Shown: positions 8,472-17,108, counted from the first letter of the stretch. The stretch: DNA of 64,000 nucleotides from Raoultibacter massiliensis (GCF_900199545.1 NZ_LT962671.1:1042814-1106813), one strand, 5' to 3'. The notes: generated from the sequence alone by a model not told the origin. Numbers and translations are program-made.

Positions 8472-8502
8472 AAAAAAGCACCCTCGCGAGGAAGGTGCTT
8501 TT
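8472..8502 (-). terminator. Bidirectional-looking terminator after the HIT gene
   Basis: AAAAGCACC and GGTGCTTTT form a stem around a short loop, with an A-run on the left and T residues on the right. On the minus strand it follows the HIT protein gene by about 30 bases. The remaining 130 bases up to ackA contain no other clear signal. Confidence 0.78.
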
Positions 8503-8532
8503 CAGCGGTAGCGCTTTAGGTTGCCAAACCCC

Positions 8533-8880
8533 CTACGATAGAGCCGGCGATCCGGAATTCATAGGGGCGCCACCGAGTACGTGAACGTGCAGATGGTGAA
8601 CCGACTGCTGCGCGTCGGATCCCGTGTTGACGATAACCCGATACCCCGAATCGGCGATTCCCTTGATTTCGGCGACTTTCTTCACCGTATTGAACACGTA
8701 GCCGAGAAGCTCGTCGGAAATGCCGTCTCCGATGTTCGCATAGTGCTCCTTCGGGATGATGAGCGTATGAACGGGCATCTGAGGATTCAGATCCTCGAAC
8801 GCGAGCACGCGGTCGTCTTCGTAGACGATAGTCGAGGGGATCTCTCCCGCTGCGATTTTGCAGAAAATGCAGTCTTGCAT
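8533..8880 (-). CDS. HIT-family nucleotide hydrolase
   Basis: A 115-residue histidine-triad protein, most like bacterial HinT: a small cytosolic enzyme that hydrolyses purine nucleoside phosphoramidates and adenylates. It begins DCIFCKIAAGEIPS, typical of the family, and has LIIPKEHY and the catalytic triad HHLHVHVLGG near the C-terminus. The start ATG is preceded by GAAAGGAAG; a longer upstream frame has no ribosome site. It sits alone between ackA and xseB. The physiological substrate cannot be read from sequence. Confidence 0.93.
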   Translation of the reverse strand: MQDCIFCKIAAGEIPSTIVYEDDRVLAFEDLNPQMPVHTLIIPKEHYANIGDGISDELLGYVFNTVKKVAEIKGIADSGYRVIVNTGSDAQQSVHHLHVHVLGGAPMNSGSPALS

Positions 8881-8954
8881 GACGCTTCCTTTCTCATCGC
8901 TGTACGCAAGGCCCGACCGAATCGACATGAAGGCAACCGGGCTCCAATGCCATT

Positions 8955-9206
8955 CTACGACAAAGTCGTATCGGTTGCCGCATCGTTGGCGCTCGTTTCC
9001 AATTCGCCCATCAGCACATCTACCTTTTGCTGGGCATCGTTTAACCGCTTTTTCAAAGCACCGAGCAGCGCGACGCCCCGTTCGTAGCTTTTCAAGCTAT
9101 CCTCGAGTTCGAGGGTGTTTCCCTCAAGCACGCCCACGATGCCCTCGAGTTCGGACATGGCTTGGCGAAACGTCATATCTTCGATGGGTTGTGCATTATC
9201 GCTCAT
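8955..9206 (-). CDS. xseB: Exodeoxyribonuclease VII small subunit
   Basis: Small subunit of exonuclease VII, which degrades single-stranded DNA from both ends; several small subunits bind one large subunit. The 83-residue, mostly helical protein has the family pattern TFRQAMSELEGIVGVLE, LELEDSLKSYERG and LLGALKKRLNDAQQKV. Two adjacent ATGs exist; the second gives five-base spacing from GGAGG. The start lies inside the last codons of xseA (11-base overlap), so the two subunits are translationally coupled. Confidence 0.93.
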   Translation of the reverse strand: MSDNAQPIEDMTFRQAMSELEGIVGVLEGNTLELEDSLKSYERGVALLGALKKRLNDAQQKVDVLMGELETSANDAATDTTLS

Positions 9207-10515
9207 CATCGCCTCCAAACGAAATCGTTTCAATCGTAATCTTATGCACCGCATTGACGGTGCAGTCGAGCCTGCCGTCGGCTACCTCAACGCACACGGC
9301 TTCGTTCGCTTCGATGCCATCGACGCTTTTCACGATGCTCCCCTCTTCGTCTTTCGCGATCGCATAACCGCGCGAAAGGATGGTGAGCGGAGAGAGATCG
9401 TGCAAGCGCGAAGCGCCCATGGCGAGTTGGTTTTCGAAACGCGGCAGCAAGGTTGCACCGACAGAGCGAACCTGATCCTCAAGATGACGCAGCTTCACGC
9501 GGTCGCGTTCGAGGTTCAGCGGTATCGCCCGCTGCAAGCGGTCTTCGAAGAGATCGAGGCTCTGCGCTTCGACGGCGAACAACATATTCGGATCGGCGAA
9601 CACGGGTCGCTCGGCTATACGCTCGACAACCGAAAACGCACGCTCGATGCGCCTCGAAAGGGCACCCGAAAGCGCCGCTCCGCGAACACCCAGCTCCGAT
9701 TCGAGCCCCTCAAGCGAAGGGCTGACGGCCTCCGCAGCAGCAGTCGGCGTCGAAGCCCTTACATCAGCGACCATATCGGCGATGCTCGTATCGGGTTCAT
9801 GGCCGATACCCGTCACGACAGGCACGCCAAGCGTCGCGATGGCGCGCGCCAGGCCCTCGTCGTTGAACGGCATCAGATCCTCGAACGAACCGCCACCGCG
9901 AACGAGCAGTACGACCTCGGCCCCCGCGTCGCGAACGGCTTCCAGGCCTGCAATCAAACCAAGGGGGGCGCTCTCCCCCTCGACGGCCACACCCGCCAGA
10001 AGCACGGTCGCAAGGGGAAAGCGCCTTCGCAGCGTCCGCAGCACATCGTGGACGGCCGCCCCACGCGGCGAGGTGACAAGCCCCACCTTCTCGGGCAGTC
10101 GCGGAATCTGCTTTTTCCGCTCGGGCCGCATCAACCCTTCGGCTTCAAGCTTCTTCGCAAGGTTGGCAACCTGAAGCCTCAGGTTGCCCTCGCCTGCAAT
10201 CGAGAGGCCGAACACATCGAAGTTCATGCGCCCCTTCGGAGCGTAAAGTGTAAAGCGCCCGGTCAATTCAACCAGCATGCCGACACGCAGTTCGACCCCA
10301 GCAGCCTTGTAGCGGTTGAGCCACATCATGCAGGGCATGCTCGCACCCGAATCCTTGACCGAGAAGTACACGGCCTTGTATCCAGGTTTGTTCGACACCT
10401 CGGACACTTCGCCGATCAATTTGACCGTGAACGATTCGAGCGATCTCTTCGCAAGCGCGAGCGCAGCCGATACGCTCAGCGGCTCGTCAGTACGCTCCTC
10501 GACGCCTCCCTGCAT
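9196..10515 (-). CDS. xseA: Exodeoxyribonuclease VII large subunit
   Basis: Catalytic subunit of exonuclease VII, 439 residues. The N-terminal OB fold (about 10-115, with FTVKLIGEVSEVSNKPG) binds single-stranded DNA. The nuclease domain shows RLPEKVGLVTSPRGAAVHD, VRGGGSFEDL and the conserved GIGHEPDTSIADMVAD followed by RASTPTAAAE. The C-terminal SRGYAI repeat is also present. It overlaps xseB downstream and is 11 bases from the stop of the upstream membrane protease gene. Confidence 0.96.
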   Translation of the reverse strand: MQGGVEERTDEPLSVSAALALAKRSLESFTVKLIGEVSEVSNKPGYKAVYFSVKDSGASMPCMMWLNRYKAAGVELRVGMLVELTGRFTLYAPKGRMNFDVFGLSIAGEGNLRLQVANLAKKLEAEGLMRPERKKQIPRLPEKVGLVTSPRGAAVHDVLRTLRRRFPLATVLLAGVAVEGESAPLGLIAGLEAVRDAGAEVVLLVRGGGSFEDLMPFNDEGLARAIATLGVPVVTGIGHEPDTSIADMVADVRASTPTAAAEAVSPSLEGLESELGVRGAALSGALSRRIERAFSVVERIAERPVFADPNMLFAVEAQSLDLFEDRLQRAIPLNLERDRVKLRHLEDQVRSVGATLLPRFENQLAMGASRLHDLSPLTILSRGYAIAKDEEGSIVKSVDGIEANEAVCVEVADGRLDCTVNAVHKITIETISFGGDDER

Positions 10516-10526
10516 GCGCTATCGGC

Positions 10527-11198
10527 CTAGTTGTTGTCACGAAGGGTCAACAGGTACAGCAGCTGCAGGATGGAGGTCAGCGCAGCTGCGACATAGGTGA
10601 ATGCGCACGCGCGCAAAACCGAGAACGCTCCCGACTGCTCGCCCTGCGAGATACCCGTCGTGCCGAGATACGCCATGGCGCGGCGGCTCGCATTGAACTC
10701 GACGGGCAGCGTGACGATCTGGAAGACGACGGCCGCCGCATACATGATAATCGCAATGTCGATCAGCCCAGCAAGGTTCATGAAGATGCCGATCAGCAGC
10801 AAGAACATCCAAGCGTTCGACGCGAGGTTGACCACAGGCACCAGTGCGCTGCGAACCTTCATGGGCGAATACCCTTGCGCGAACTGCACCGCATGTCCCA
10901 CCTCATGACAGGCCGTTGCGATCGCCGTGATGCTCGTGCCGTTGTACTCGTCGGGCCCGAGCGAAATGGAATTGTTGCGAGGGTCGAAGTGATCCTGCCC
11001 GGCAGCGCCCTGATGTATCGAAACGCCGCTCACGCCGTTGGCCGCAAGCATGCGACGGGCCATCTCGGCACCGGTGATGCCGAGGGATGCGGGTACCTTC
11101 TTGAATTTCTTCAGCTGCGAATTGACGTAAAAGGTCGCGAGCCCGCCGATGGCAAGCGTAACGACGATCAATGCAATGTAGAGGGGGCTAATTACCAT
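10527..11198 (-). CDS. Zinc-dependent membrane protease, YugP family
   Basis: A 223-residue membrane protein with N-terminal helix (5-25), a zinc-binding HEVGH at 98-102 within a helix, and two or three further hydrophobic helices in the C-terminal half (for example around WMFLLLIGIFMNLAGL). This matches the neutral zinc metallopeptidase_2/YugP family, whose substrates are unknown. The start is the ATG whose upstream AAGGAG is about 12 bases away, a rather long spacing; an earlier in-frame ATG at 11231 has no better site. It is followed closely by xseA-xseB and may be co-transcribed with them. Confidence 0.85.
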   Translation of the reverse strand: MVISPLYIALIVVTLAIGGLATFYVNSQLKKFKKVPASLGITGAEMARRMLAANGVSGVSIHQGAAGQDHFDPRNNSISLGPDEYNGTSITAIATACHEVGHAVQFAQGYSPMKVRSALVPVVNLASNAWMFLLLIGIFMNLAGLIDIAIIMYAAAVVFQIVTLPVEFNASRRAMAYLGTTGISQGEQSGAFSVLRACAFTYVAAALTSILQLLYLLTLRDNN

Positions 11199-11304
11199 AG
11201 CGCTCTCAGACTCCTTACCTGGTGGCGCCAATGCGCGCGCCTATGTTTTCATGTGTCGGGAACAGTATACGGGAATCGGCCATCCGTTCGAAAACATCAC
11301 ACGA

Positions 11305-12453
11305 TTACTGTGAAGTTTTCGTAACCTTAAGCCCACCTTTTTCAAGACTGAGCGCTATGTTGCCCGCCAGAAGATCGAGCAGCTCTTTTCCCACCAAAGC
11401 GCGGCGCCAGCCCCGCAGCAGATCGATTCCATCGGTATAGCCGCGAGCCACGCGCGCAAGGTCGTCGTGCGAGGCGAGCGTCGGAAACGCCACGCCGTTC
11501 TCCTTCGCCCGCAAGCGGACGAGCGCCGTCATGAGATCGAGTTCCGCATCGACGTTTCTCTCGTTCTTGCTCGTTCGATCGGTTTCGGGCCAGGTTTCCT
11601 TCGGGGCGTCGAGGCCTTTGGCAATGAGGGCGACTACGCTGCGCGCGTCTTTGGTTCCCAAGCGATCGCTCAGCCCCCGTACCATGAACAGTTCGTCGAT
11701 CGTGCGGGCTTCGCGCTTGCATGCCTCGACGATCTGCTCGTCGGTCACGATCCACTTGCGCGGCACATCGCGCCGCTGCGCTTCTACCTCGCGCCACGAT
11801 GCCACCTCCCGCGCTGCGGAAAGCTGCTTGCGCGACAGTTGCGAAACGCGCTTGAGACGGCGATACCGTTCGCGCTCGTTTACCTCGTAGCGGCTCGGAT
11901 CGGAAAGCGCTTCGAAATCTTGGTCGAGCCAGTGGAGACGCCCCTTCTCCTCAAGTGCCGCATGCATCGAGGCGTAGAGCTTCGGCAGGTAGATCACGTC
12001 TTCCGCCGCATAGCTGAGCTGAGATTGGGAAAGAGGGCGCCGCGACCAATCGGTGAAGGAGTCTATCTTCTTCAGCTGAACGCCGCACTCCGAATACACG
12101 AGCGCCGCGTAACCGATCTGCTGAGTGTGGCCGAGCAAGGCGGCGGCGATCTGCGTATCGAATATCGGCTTGGGAAGAATGCCCATCTCGCGGTAGAGTA
12201 TTTCGAGATCCTGCCCGCCGGCGTGGAAAAGCTTCACGATGGATTCGTCTTCGAGCAGCGGCGCGAGCACCGAAAGGTCGTCTACCTCGAAAGGATCGAC
12301 GATCACCGTCTCATCGTCGGTTGCCATTTGAAGCAGGCACAGGCGGGCATAATATGTTTTCTCGCGGAGAAATTCGGTATCGATGGCCAAAACGCTCGAT
12401 TGCTTCGCGCGCGCGGCAAACGAATCCAGTTCATCTTGGTTTGCTATGTACAA
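11305..12453 (-). CDS. rnd: Ribonuclease D
   Basis: 3'-to-5' exoribonuclease trimming tRNA precursors and other structured RNAs. The 382-residue protein has a DEDDy exonuclease core: Exo I AIDTEFLREKTYY, Exo II KLFHAGGQDLEIL, Exo III around QLSYAAEDVIYL. An HRDC domain follows (around LSRKQLSAAREVASWRE) with a second HRDC-like stretch at the C-terminus. I prefer the TTG at 12453, because GAAGGA lies six bases upstream and it gives the family N-terminus YIANQDELDSF; an ATG 24 bases earlier lacks a ribosome site. It is divergent from the lipid kinase gene. Confidence 0.92.
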   Translation of the reverse strand: MYIANQDELDSFAARAKQSSVLAIDTEFLREKTYYARLCLLQMATDDETVIVDPFEVDDLSVLAPLLEDESIVKLFHAGGQDLEILYREMGILPKPIFDTQIAAALLGHTQQIGYAALVYSECGVQLKKIDSFTDWSRRPLSQSQLSYAAEDVIYLPKLYASMHAALEEKGRLHWLDQDFEALSDPSRYEVNERERYRRLKRVSQLSRKQLSAAREVASWREVEAQRRDVPRKWIVTDEQIVEACKREARTIDELFMVRGLSDRLGTKDARSVVALIAKGLDAPKETWPETDRTSKNERNVDAELDLMTALVRLRAKENGVAFPTLASHDDLARVARGYTDGIDLLRGWRRALVGKELLDLLAGNIALSLEKGGLKVTKTSQ

Positions 12454-12516
12454 GGGACGTCCTTCGTGTTTTCTCATTCCGTATGTTGTACTATCATAGC
12501 AACAGAAAGGGAATCT

Positions 12517-13422
12517 GTGAAACTGCTTATCGTTAACAATCTCGCATCCGGGTTCGGCGAAGGCGCGATCTACGACTTCGTCAGATCGTTCGTGTCCGAC
12601 GGTGACGAAGTGTGCATCCGGTCGACCGACGGCACAACCGACTTGGCAAGCTTGCTCGACAACGCATCGGCCTACGATGCCGTCATCGCAAGCGGGGGCG
12701 ACGGCACGGTAGCGGCTGTATGCTACGAGCTTCGCTACTCGAACATACCCGTATTGCCCTTCCCCGCCGGCACAGCCAACATCCTTACGCTCAACCTTGC
12801 GTCACCCCTCGAGCCCCACGCGCTTGCCAAGCTGGTCAAATCGGGGCAAACGCTCGACTTCGACCTCGGCGAGATCGAAGTGGCCGATAAGACGTTCGGA
12901 TTCGCCATCATGGCTGGCGCAGGCTACGATGCCGCCATCATGCACGATGCCAAGCCGAACAAGCGGCTTCTCGGCCCCATGGCTTATTTCTCGGCTGCAA
13001 TAACCAATCCCCTTCCCGAGGTTTCCAAGCTCTCGATCACGATCGACGGCGAAACGATCGAGCGCGAAGGTCTCGGCATCCTCATAGTCAACTTCTCGAA
13101 GATACAGTTCGACATCTCGGTTACCCACGAAAACGAACCGCGCGACGGCCAATTCGAGGTTGTCGTCCTCAAAGCGGAAAACGCGTTCGGCCTCATTCCC
13201 GCCGTTGTGGCGGGACTGCTCGATCGCGGCGGCGATTTCCCCGACCGCAGCGATGCGCTCGAAATACATCGCGGATCGAGCATCGAGGTTTCAGCGGATC
13301 CCCCCATGCATGTTCAGTACGACGGGGAGGCCACTGAGCTCACCACACCGTTTACCGCCCGAATACTCAAGGGCGCCACGAAGCTGTTCGTCTCCGACGA
13401 GGGGCACAGCCTGTTCTCGTAG
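12517..13422 (+). CDS. Diacylglycerol/sphingosine kinase-family lipid kinase
   Basis: A 301-residue member of the DAGK catalytic-domain family, which phosphorylates membrane lipids at the inner face of the membrane. Visible motifs: ASGGDGTVAAV (ATP binding), PFPAGTANILTLNL (normally PLGTxNDFA in YegS/DgkB proteins), and the C-terminal beta-sandwich ending in DEGHSLFS. The start codon is GTG with GAAAGGGA upstream; the open frame extends much further 5' but only as antisense of rnd. Substrate not determinable: diacylglycerol is the common one. Confidence 0.87.
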   Translation: MKLLIVNNLASGFGEGAIYDFVRSFVSDGDEVCIRSTDGTTDLASLLDNASAYDAVIASGGDGTVAAVCYELRYSNIPVLPFPAGTANILTLNLASPLEPHALAKLVKSGQTLDFDLGEIEVADKTFGFAIMAGAGYDAAIMHDAKPNKRLLGPMAYFSAAITNPLPEVSKLSITIDGETIEREGLGILIVNFSKIQFDISVTHENEPRDGQFEVVVLKAENAFGLIPAVVAGLLDRGGDFPDRSDALEIHRGSSIEVSADPPMHVQYDGEATELTTPFTARILKGATKLFVSDEGHSLFS

Positions 13423-13504
13423 GGCGCTGCGAAGACACCTCGCCGTCTGCCGATCCCTCGTCCGCAGGCGAGCCTTTGGCCGGTGAACCTCCGTTCGCTT
13501 CCCG

Positions 13505-14509
13505 CTAGCCATCAACCGCCAAGGCGATCCCGAGTTCCGCACGGAGGGCGTAGTGCTTTTCAACGAGTTTCGGCGAATCGCAGCGCAGACGCTTCCCCAT
13601 AAGCTTTGCCAACGTTTTCGCTGTCTTTCGAAGCTGAATCACGTCGTCGATCTGCACTCGGGTAACCCCGATAACGGTTACGTTGCGAGCCGCGAGCGTA
13701 TTGCGCCGTTTTGTATCACTGGCTATACGGAACGATCCCGTGTGATGCAAATCCGAATCGTATTCGACGGCGATTTTCTGCTGCGGCCAGTACAGGTCGC
13801 ACACGCAGTATTCCCGATCGGCCATTGGGGCCGCGCGTTTGCCGATGTCGATCCGGTAGTTGAGCTTCGGCGCCGGAAGGCCGAATCCTCCAAGGCCGTA
13901 CGGCAGGCACAGCAACATCGCAAGAGCCGTTTCGCGCGGCGAGGCGGACCCGTCGAGAACGTACTTGACGGCACGAAGAGCCTTCTTTCTACCATATGCG
14001 CCATCCGCCTTCGCAACGAACGCGCCGAGCTTTTCGGCCGAAGTGAGCGGCGAGCGCTTCCTCATCACGGCTTTACCTTCCGCGCCGGCTCCGTCCCACG
14101 CAGTCCCCTCGACCATCGCATATGATCCGCAAAGCTCGTAGCCGAGCATGATCAGCTGCGCCAAGCTGAGATCGCGAGCCATCTGCAGGAAACAGAATTC
14201 GGGAGTACTTATCAAGAACCCCGAGCCGGCATCCGCAAACGCTCCCTCGGGAAGGTCAGTCAACCACGATCTGCTGAGAATGCAGTCTGTTCTCGTACGC
14301 GCCTCTTGCGTTCCCACCAAAACGAACAAAGGCAGAACGCATCCGCCGGGTCGAACCGTGCTCCCGTCAAGCGAAGGGCTTTCGGTCGAGCGCAACGCAG
14401 CGCGGGCCTTCCTCGTCGCTTTTCTGCGCATCGAGGCATCGCGCAAGAACCGCGCGCCGACGGTGTTCCAATACTCAAGCGCCGTTTTATAACCTATCAA
14501 CTTATACAT
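13505..14509 (-). CDS. Orphan protein with C-terminal nuclease-like fold (DUF559/Vsr-like)
   Basis: A 334-residue protein without a confident functional name. The C-terminal third contains CVCDLYWPQQKIAVEYDSD (Asp and Glu of a PD-(D/E)XK-like core), then a helix with DTKRRNTLAARNVTVIGVTRVQI. This resembles the DUF559/very-short-patch endonuclease fold. The middle third (ILSRSWLTDLPEG, FLISTPEFCFLQMA, ELCGSYAM) recalls a domain common in Coriobacteriia next to such nuclease folds, with no known role. The N-terminus is basic. The chosen ATG has no ribosome site but has TAGACT exactly seven bases upstream, suggesting a leaderless transcript. No methylase or toxin partner lies nearby. Confidence 0.7.
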   Translation of the reverse strand: MYKLIGYKTALEYWNTVGARFLRDASMRRKATRKARAALRSTESPSLDGSTVRPGGCVLPLFVLVGTQEARTRTDCILSRSWLTDLPEGAFADAGSGFLISTPEFCFLQMARDLSLAQLIMLGYELCGSYAMVEGTAWDGAGAEGKAVMRKRSPLTSAEKLGAFVAKADGAYGRKKALRAVKYVLDGSASPRETALAMLLCLPYGLGGFGLPAPKLNYRIDIGKRAAPMADREYCVCDLYWPQQKIAVEYDSDLHHTGSFRIASDTKRRNTLAARNVTVIGVTRVQIDDVIQLRKTAKTLAKLMGKRLRCDSPKLVEKHYALRAELGIALAVDG

Positions 14510-14810
14510 GACAGACAGTCTAACAAATCTGGATGAAATATTCGGTTTGGGCACTAGTTTTTCCTCGAAACGCCATCCTCCAAGCGCTGCTGAACGAATA
14601 TATGCAGGTCAGTTTTTTTCAACGTCCGAAAAATGGCGGCTTATCGACTAGCAAGATTGCCCAAAGTCCATTTTTCTACCAGATTCGCTGAAACCTCTGC
14701 CATGGAACTTCGATTTTCCAACCAACCAGAACGGACTCTTTCACTCGGTTTCGACACCTGCCCCAGGCTCTGCGCCCCGAAACGGCGCTCGTCCGCAAAG
14801 CGGTTCGATA

Positions 14811-14828
14811 TGGGCGCATATGCGCCCA
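14811..14828. repeat. Perfect 18-base palindrome
   Basis: TGGGCGCATATGCGCCCA is a perfect dyad with no loop, the form expected of a dimeric protein binding site rather than of an RNA hairpin. It sits seven bases from the TerC terminator stem. No regulator gene lies beside it. Confidence 0.6.
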
Positions 14829-14834
14829 CCAAGC

Positions 14835-14860
14835 AAAACGGCCACCAGGGGGTGGCCGTT
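14835..14860 (-). terminator. Terminator of the TerC gene
   Basis: AACGGCCACC (14837-14846) pairs with GGTGGCCGTT (14851-14860) over a four-base loop. On the minus strand it is followed by TTGCTTGG, a weak T tract. Confidence 0.7.
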
Positions 14861-14962
14861 GCAAAAAATCGGTTGCATGGGCTTACGTGCGTACGGAAAA
14901 TGGTTTTCCGCCTTCACCGACTCGAAAGCAAGCCGAGGTCTCCCGCATGCGTTTTCGAGCAG

Positions 14963-16078
14963 CTACTTTTTGCCGAAACCATTCGCGGAAGCCGCAGGCC
15001 CGCCGTCATCGTCGTCCGCATCTTCTACTTCAACGTATTCGGCCTCAATCTCGAGCGGCGCGCCCAGGGGAGCATTCGATTGGCCAGAAGCCTCCATGAG
15101 CGATTTGAACGCAGTCGCGTCTTCTCCGTCAACCGGCATCATGATATATACGTTTCCGCCGATGAAGACAGGCGTGATGACAGAGGGAGACGTCGGGGCG
15201 CCGCCCTCGTCAACAGCTTTCTTATCCGCTTCCATCTTTTCGAGCAGCTCCTCGCGCACGCGCTCGACCTGACGAGCCGTATCGGCGATCCAGCGCTCCT
15301 TGCGCCATGCGGCGTAGTTCTTGTTGTAGCGCATCTGGATAAGTTCGAGGACGATGCAGAACACCATGGCGAAGTACACGATCAGCTTTTCAAGCGGCAT
15401 GTGAAGAAGCTCGATGCCGGTATGGAAACCCGCGCTATCGATAACAAGCAGCGCGCCGATGGCGATGATGAACGTAAGGGCAAGCATCTTCATCTCGGGA
15501 TGCCCGTTGATGAAGTTCGATATGGGATCGATGAATATCATCATCATGAACACGGCGAGCATGACGGCAATGATCATGATGATGAGGTGATCGGCCATGC
15601 CGACCGCCGTGATAACGGAATCGATCGAGAACACAAGGTCCATCACCATGATGGTGCCGATCGCCTGCGGCAGCGATATCATGTGGAGCGCCTTGTGCTC
15701 TTCGCAATGCTCCGCCTTGATTTCAGTGAGCTTGAGGGTGTCGCGAAGCTCGGAGATTCCCTTGTAGATCAGGTAGGCGCCGCCGATCAAGAGCACAAGA
15801 TCGCGAACCGAGAACCCATGGGCGTACGCGCCGAGGTCGATTGTGAACAAAGGCTCGGTCATATGCACCAGAAACGATGCGAAACATAAAAACAGGATGC
15901 GCATGATAAGCGCGCCCGCTAAGCCGAGCTTGCGCCCTATGTGCCGTTTTTCTTCCGGAAGGCGATTCGTGGTGATCGATATGAACACCAGGTTGTCAAC
16001 GCCGAGCACGATCTCAAGGAAGATCAGCGTAATGAGGCTGATCCATGCTTCGGGCGTCGTAAAGATCGATAGATCCAC
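14963..16078 (-). CDS. TerC-family integral membrane protein (probable metal exporter)
   Basis: A 371-residue member of the TerC/Alx/YceF-like family. It has about seven helices (residues 10-255), with the conserved LEIVLGVDNLVFISI (first) and MVMDLVFSIDSVITAVG (second) Asp-containing motifs. A cytosolic tail of about 110 residues ends in an acidic run (VEVEDADDDDGG). Several TerC proteins export manganese or load it onto secreted enzymes. That role is supported here by a yybP-ykoY-type riboswitch and terminator upstream. The GTG start follows AAAGGAG. Confidence 0.92.
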   Translation of the reverse strand: MDLSIFTTPEAWISLITLIFLEIVLGVDNLVFISITTNRLPEEKRHIGRKLGLAGALIMRILFLCFASFLVHMTEPLFTIDLGAYAHGFSVRDLVLLIGGAYLIYKGISELRDTLKLTEIKAEHCEEHKALHMISLPQAIGTIMVMDLVFSIDSVITAVGMADHLIIMIIAVMLAVFMMMIFIDPISNFINGHPEMKMLALTFIIAIGALLVIDSAGFHTGIELLHMPLEKLIVYFAMVFCIVLELIQMRYNKNYAAWRKERWIADTARQVERVREELLEKMEADKKAVDEGGAPTSPSVITPVFIGGNVYIMMPVDGEDATAFKSLMEASGQSNAPLGAPLEIEAEYVEVEDADDDDGGPAASANGFGKK

Positions 16079-16125
16079 AAGTTCTCCTTTTCTCGTCCGT
16101 TCTCGCCAGAGAGCACCTGATCATA

Positions 16126-16166
16126 AAAAAGACTCATGGCACAGCTACCACGCTGCGCCATGAGTC
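16126..16166 (-). terminator. Riboswitch expression-platform terminator
   Basis: On the minus strand AGACTCATGGC pairs perfectly with GCCATGAGTCT, then six T residues follow. It lies between the aptamer and the TerC start and would stop transcription unless the riboswitch prevents it from forming. Confidence 0.88.
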
Positions 16167-16167
16167 T

Positions 16168-16262
16168 CGTTATTTCAGACACGCCAGGTTTTTCAACCAG
16201 GATGTTGACGTGCCGCATATATTTTATGCCAACTACTCCCTCACGGTGCGGAGTATCCTACC
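16168..16262 (-). promoter_or_regulatory. yybP-ykoY-type manganese riboswitch aptamer
   Basis: Read on the minus strand, the leader carries the two conserved internal-loop strands of this class: GAGGGAGTAG (16242-16233) and CGTCAACATCCTGG (16209-16196), each flanked by pairing arms. A strong terminator follows directly. The class is known to sense Mn2+ and to control TerC/YkoY-type transporters, matching the gene downstream. Exact aptamer ends are approximate. Confidence 0.82.
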
Positions 16263-16328
16263 ATGAGCGATACCGCCGCGCAATGCTATAATGCCCGAAG
16301 TACAAAAAGGCCTCAGGAGAAAACAGCC

Positions 16329-17108
16329 ATGGCAATGCATGTCAACAAGCCCGAATACGTCGATACAGACGAAGCCGTCCGATACCTCGACGGAAGCAGA
16401 TTGTCCCGGCCGTTTTCCATGCCCGCCCCCCAGCGACTCATTGCCGCCGGTTTTCTCGTCGTCGCGCTCGGGATCGGCGCCTATCTCGGATTCAAGGTGA
16501 TCGACGAAGTGGTCAATGCTCCGGCCCGGGCAGCTGCGAGCGTCGAAGAAAACCTCAATCGCGATGTCGCGCTCGACCTCCCCTCTCTTCCGGCGCTCGT
16601 TTCGTACAGCGACGAGGACATCCGCGCAACCTTCAGCGATGCGGGCTACACGATTTACGACAAGACCGAGGAGGAGATCGCTGCGGCGGGCGTCGGCTTC
16701 GACCTCATCAAGCTCCCAAGCGACGTCAGCCTCGAAGAAGCGGGGCTTCTGTATCTGCAGGGCATCCAGAATCTTTCCGCAGCCGATGCGGCGAAGGTGC
16801 TCAACGGGTCATGGGAGATGACCGCCGACCGCTCGTCGGGAACCGATTTCCGCGTCAAATACGCTGATTTCGCCTCGGGCTCGGTCGATGCGGCCGTTCA
16901 AAACGCGATCATCGCCGAAGGACTCGACTCCTCGACGTACGGAGATTCGGGCGTTGACGGTTCGGGAAACACCTTCCAAGCAGGTACCGTCGATATCGAT
17001 GGATACACGTACAACTGGCAAGTTTCCGCCTGCGAGCTCTCTGGCGTCTATTCGGTCGACGGCCTGCCCGATACAGCCGTCTACGTCGGCGTCCGCCTGT
17101 ACAGCTAG
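16329..17108 (+). CDS. Single-pass membrane protein of unknown function
   Basis: I do not recognise this 259-residue protein. It has a cytosolic N-terminus of about 36 residues, one transmembrane helix (37-57, GFLVVALGIGAYLGF) and an extracytoplasmic domain of about 200 residues. The latter is rich in acidic residues and beta-prone segments and ends AVYVGVRLYS. No cysteine pair, lipobox or enzyme motif is evident. The ATG is preceded by AGGAGA at nine bases; a TATAAT sits at 16287-16292. It is divergent from the riboswitch-controlled TerC gene and stands upstream of the nap operon, but the gap of about 250 bases and a separate promoter argue against co-transcription. Confidence 0.8.
   Translation: MAMHVNKPEYVDTDEAVRYLDGSRLSRPFSMPAPQRLIAAGFLVVALGIGAYLGFKVIDEVVNAPARAAASVEENLNRDVALDLPSLPALVSYSDEDIRATFSDAGYTIYDKTEEEIAAAGVGFDLIKLPSDVSLEEAGLLYLQGIQNLSAADAAKVLNGSWEMTADRSSGTDFRVKYADFASGSVDAAVQNAIIAEGLDSSTYGDSGVDGSGNTFQAGTVDIDGYTYNWQVSACELSGVYSVDGLPDTAVYVGVRLYS

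Larger units (their letters stand above)
14510..14962. other. Gene-free stretch with palindrome and hairpins
   Basis: These 453 bases between the orphan nuclease-fold gene and the TerC gene carry no convincing reading frame. They contain a perfect 18-base palindrome (14811-14828), the TerC terminator (14835-14860), and a smaller GCGCC/GGCGC hairpin just before the palindrome. The first half is AT-richer than its neighbours, with T-runs around 14610-14620. Confidence 0.55.

Noticed and set aside
9115..10530. A 471-codon open frame on the plus strand over xseA
   Set aside because: Third-position GC bias leaves the antisense frame open; the peptide is Arg/Gly/His-rich without recognisable domains, whereas xseA is unmistakable.
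11467..12516. A long N-terminal extension of the lipid kinase
   Set aside because: The extension is entirely antisense to rnd; the GTG at 12517 has a ribosome site and gives the expected family N-terminus.
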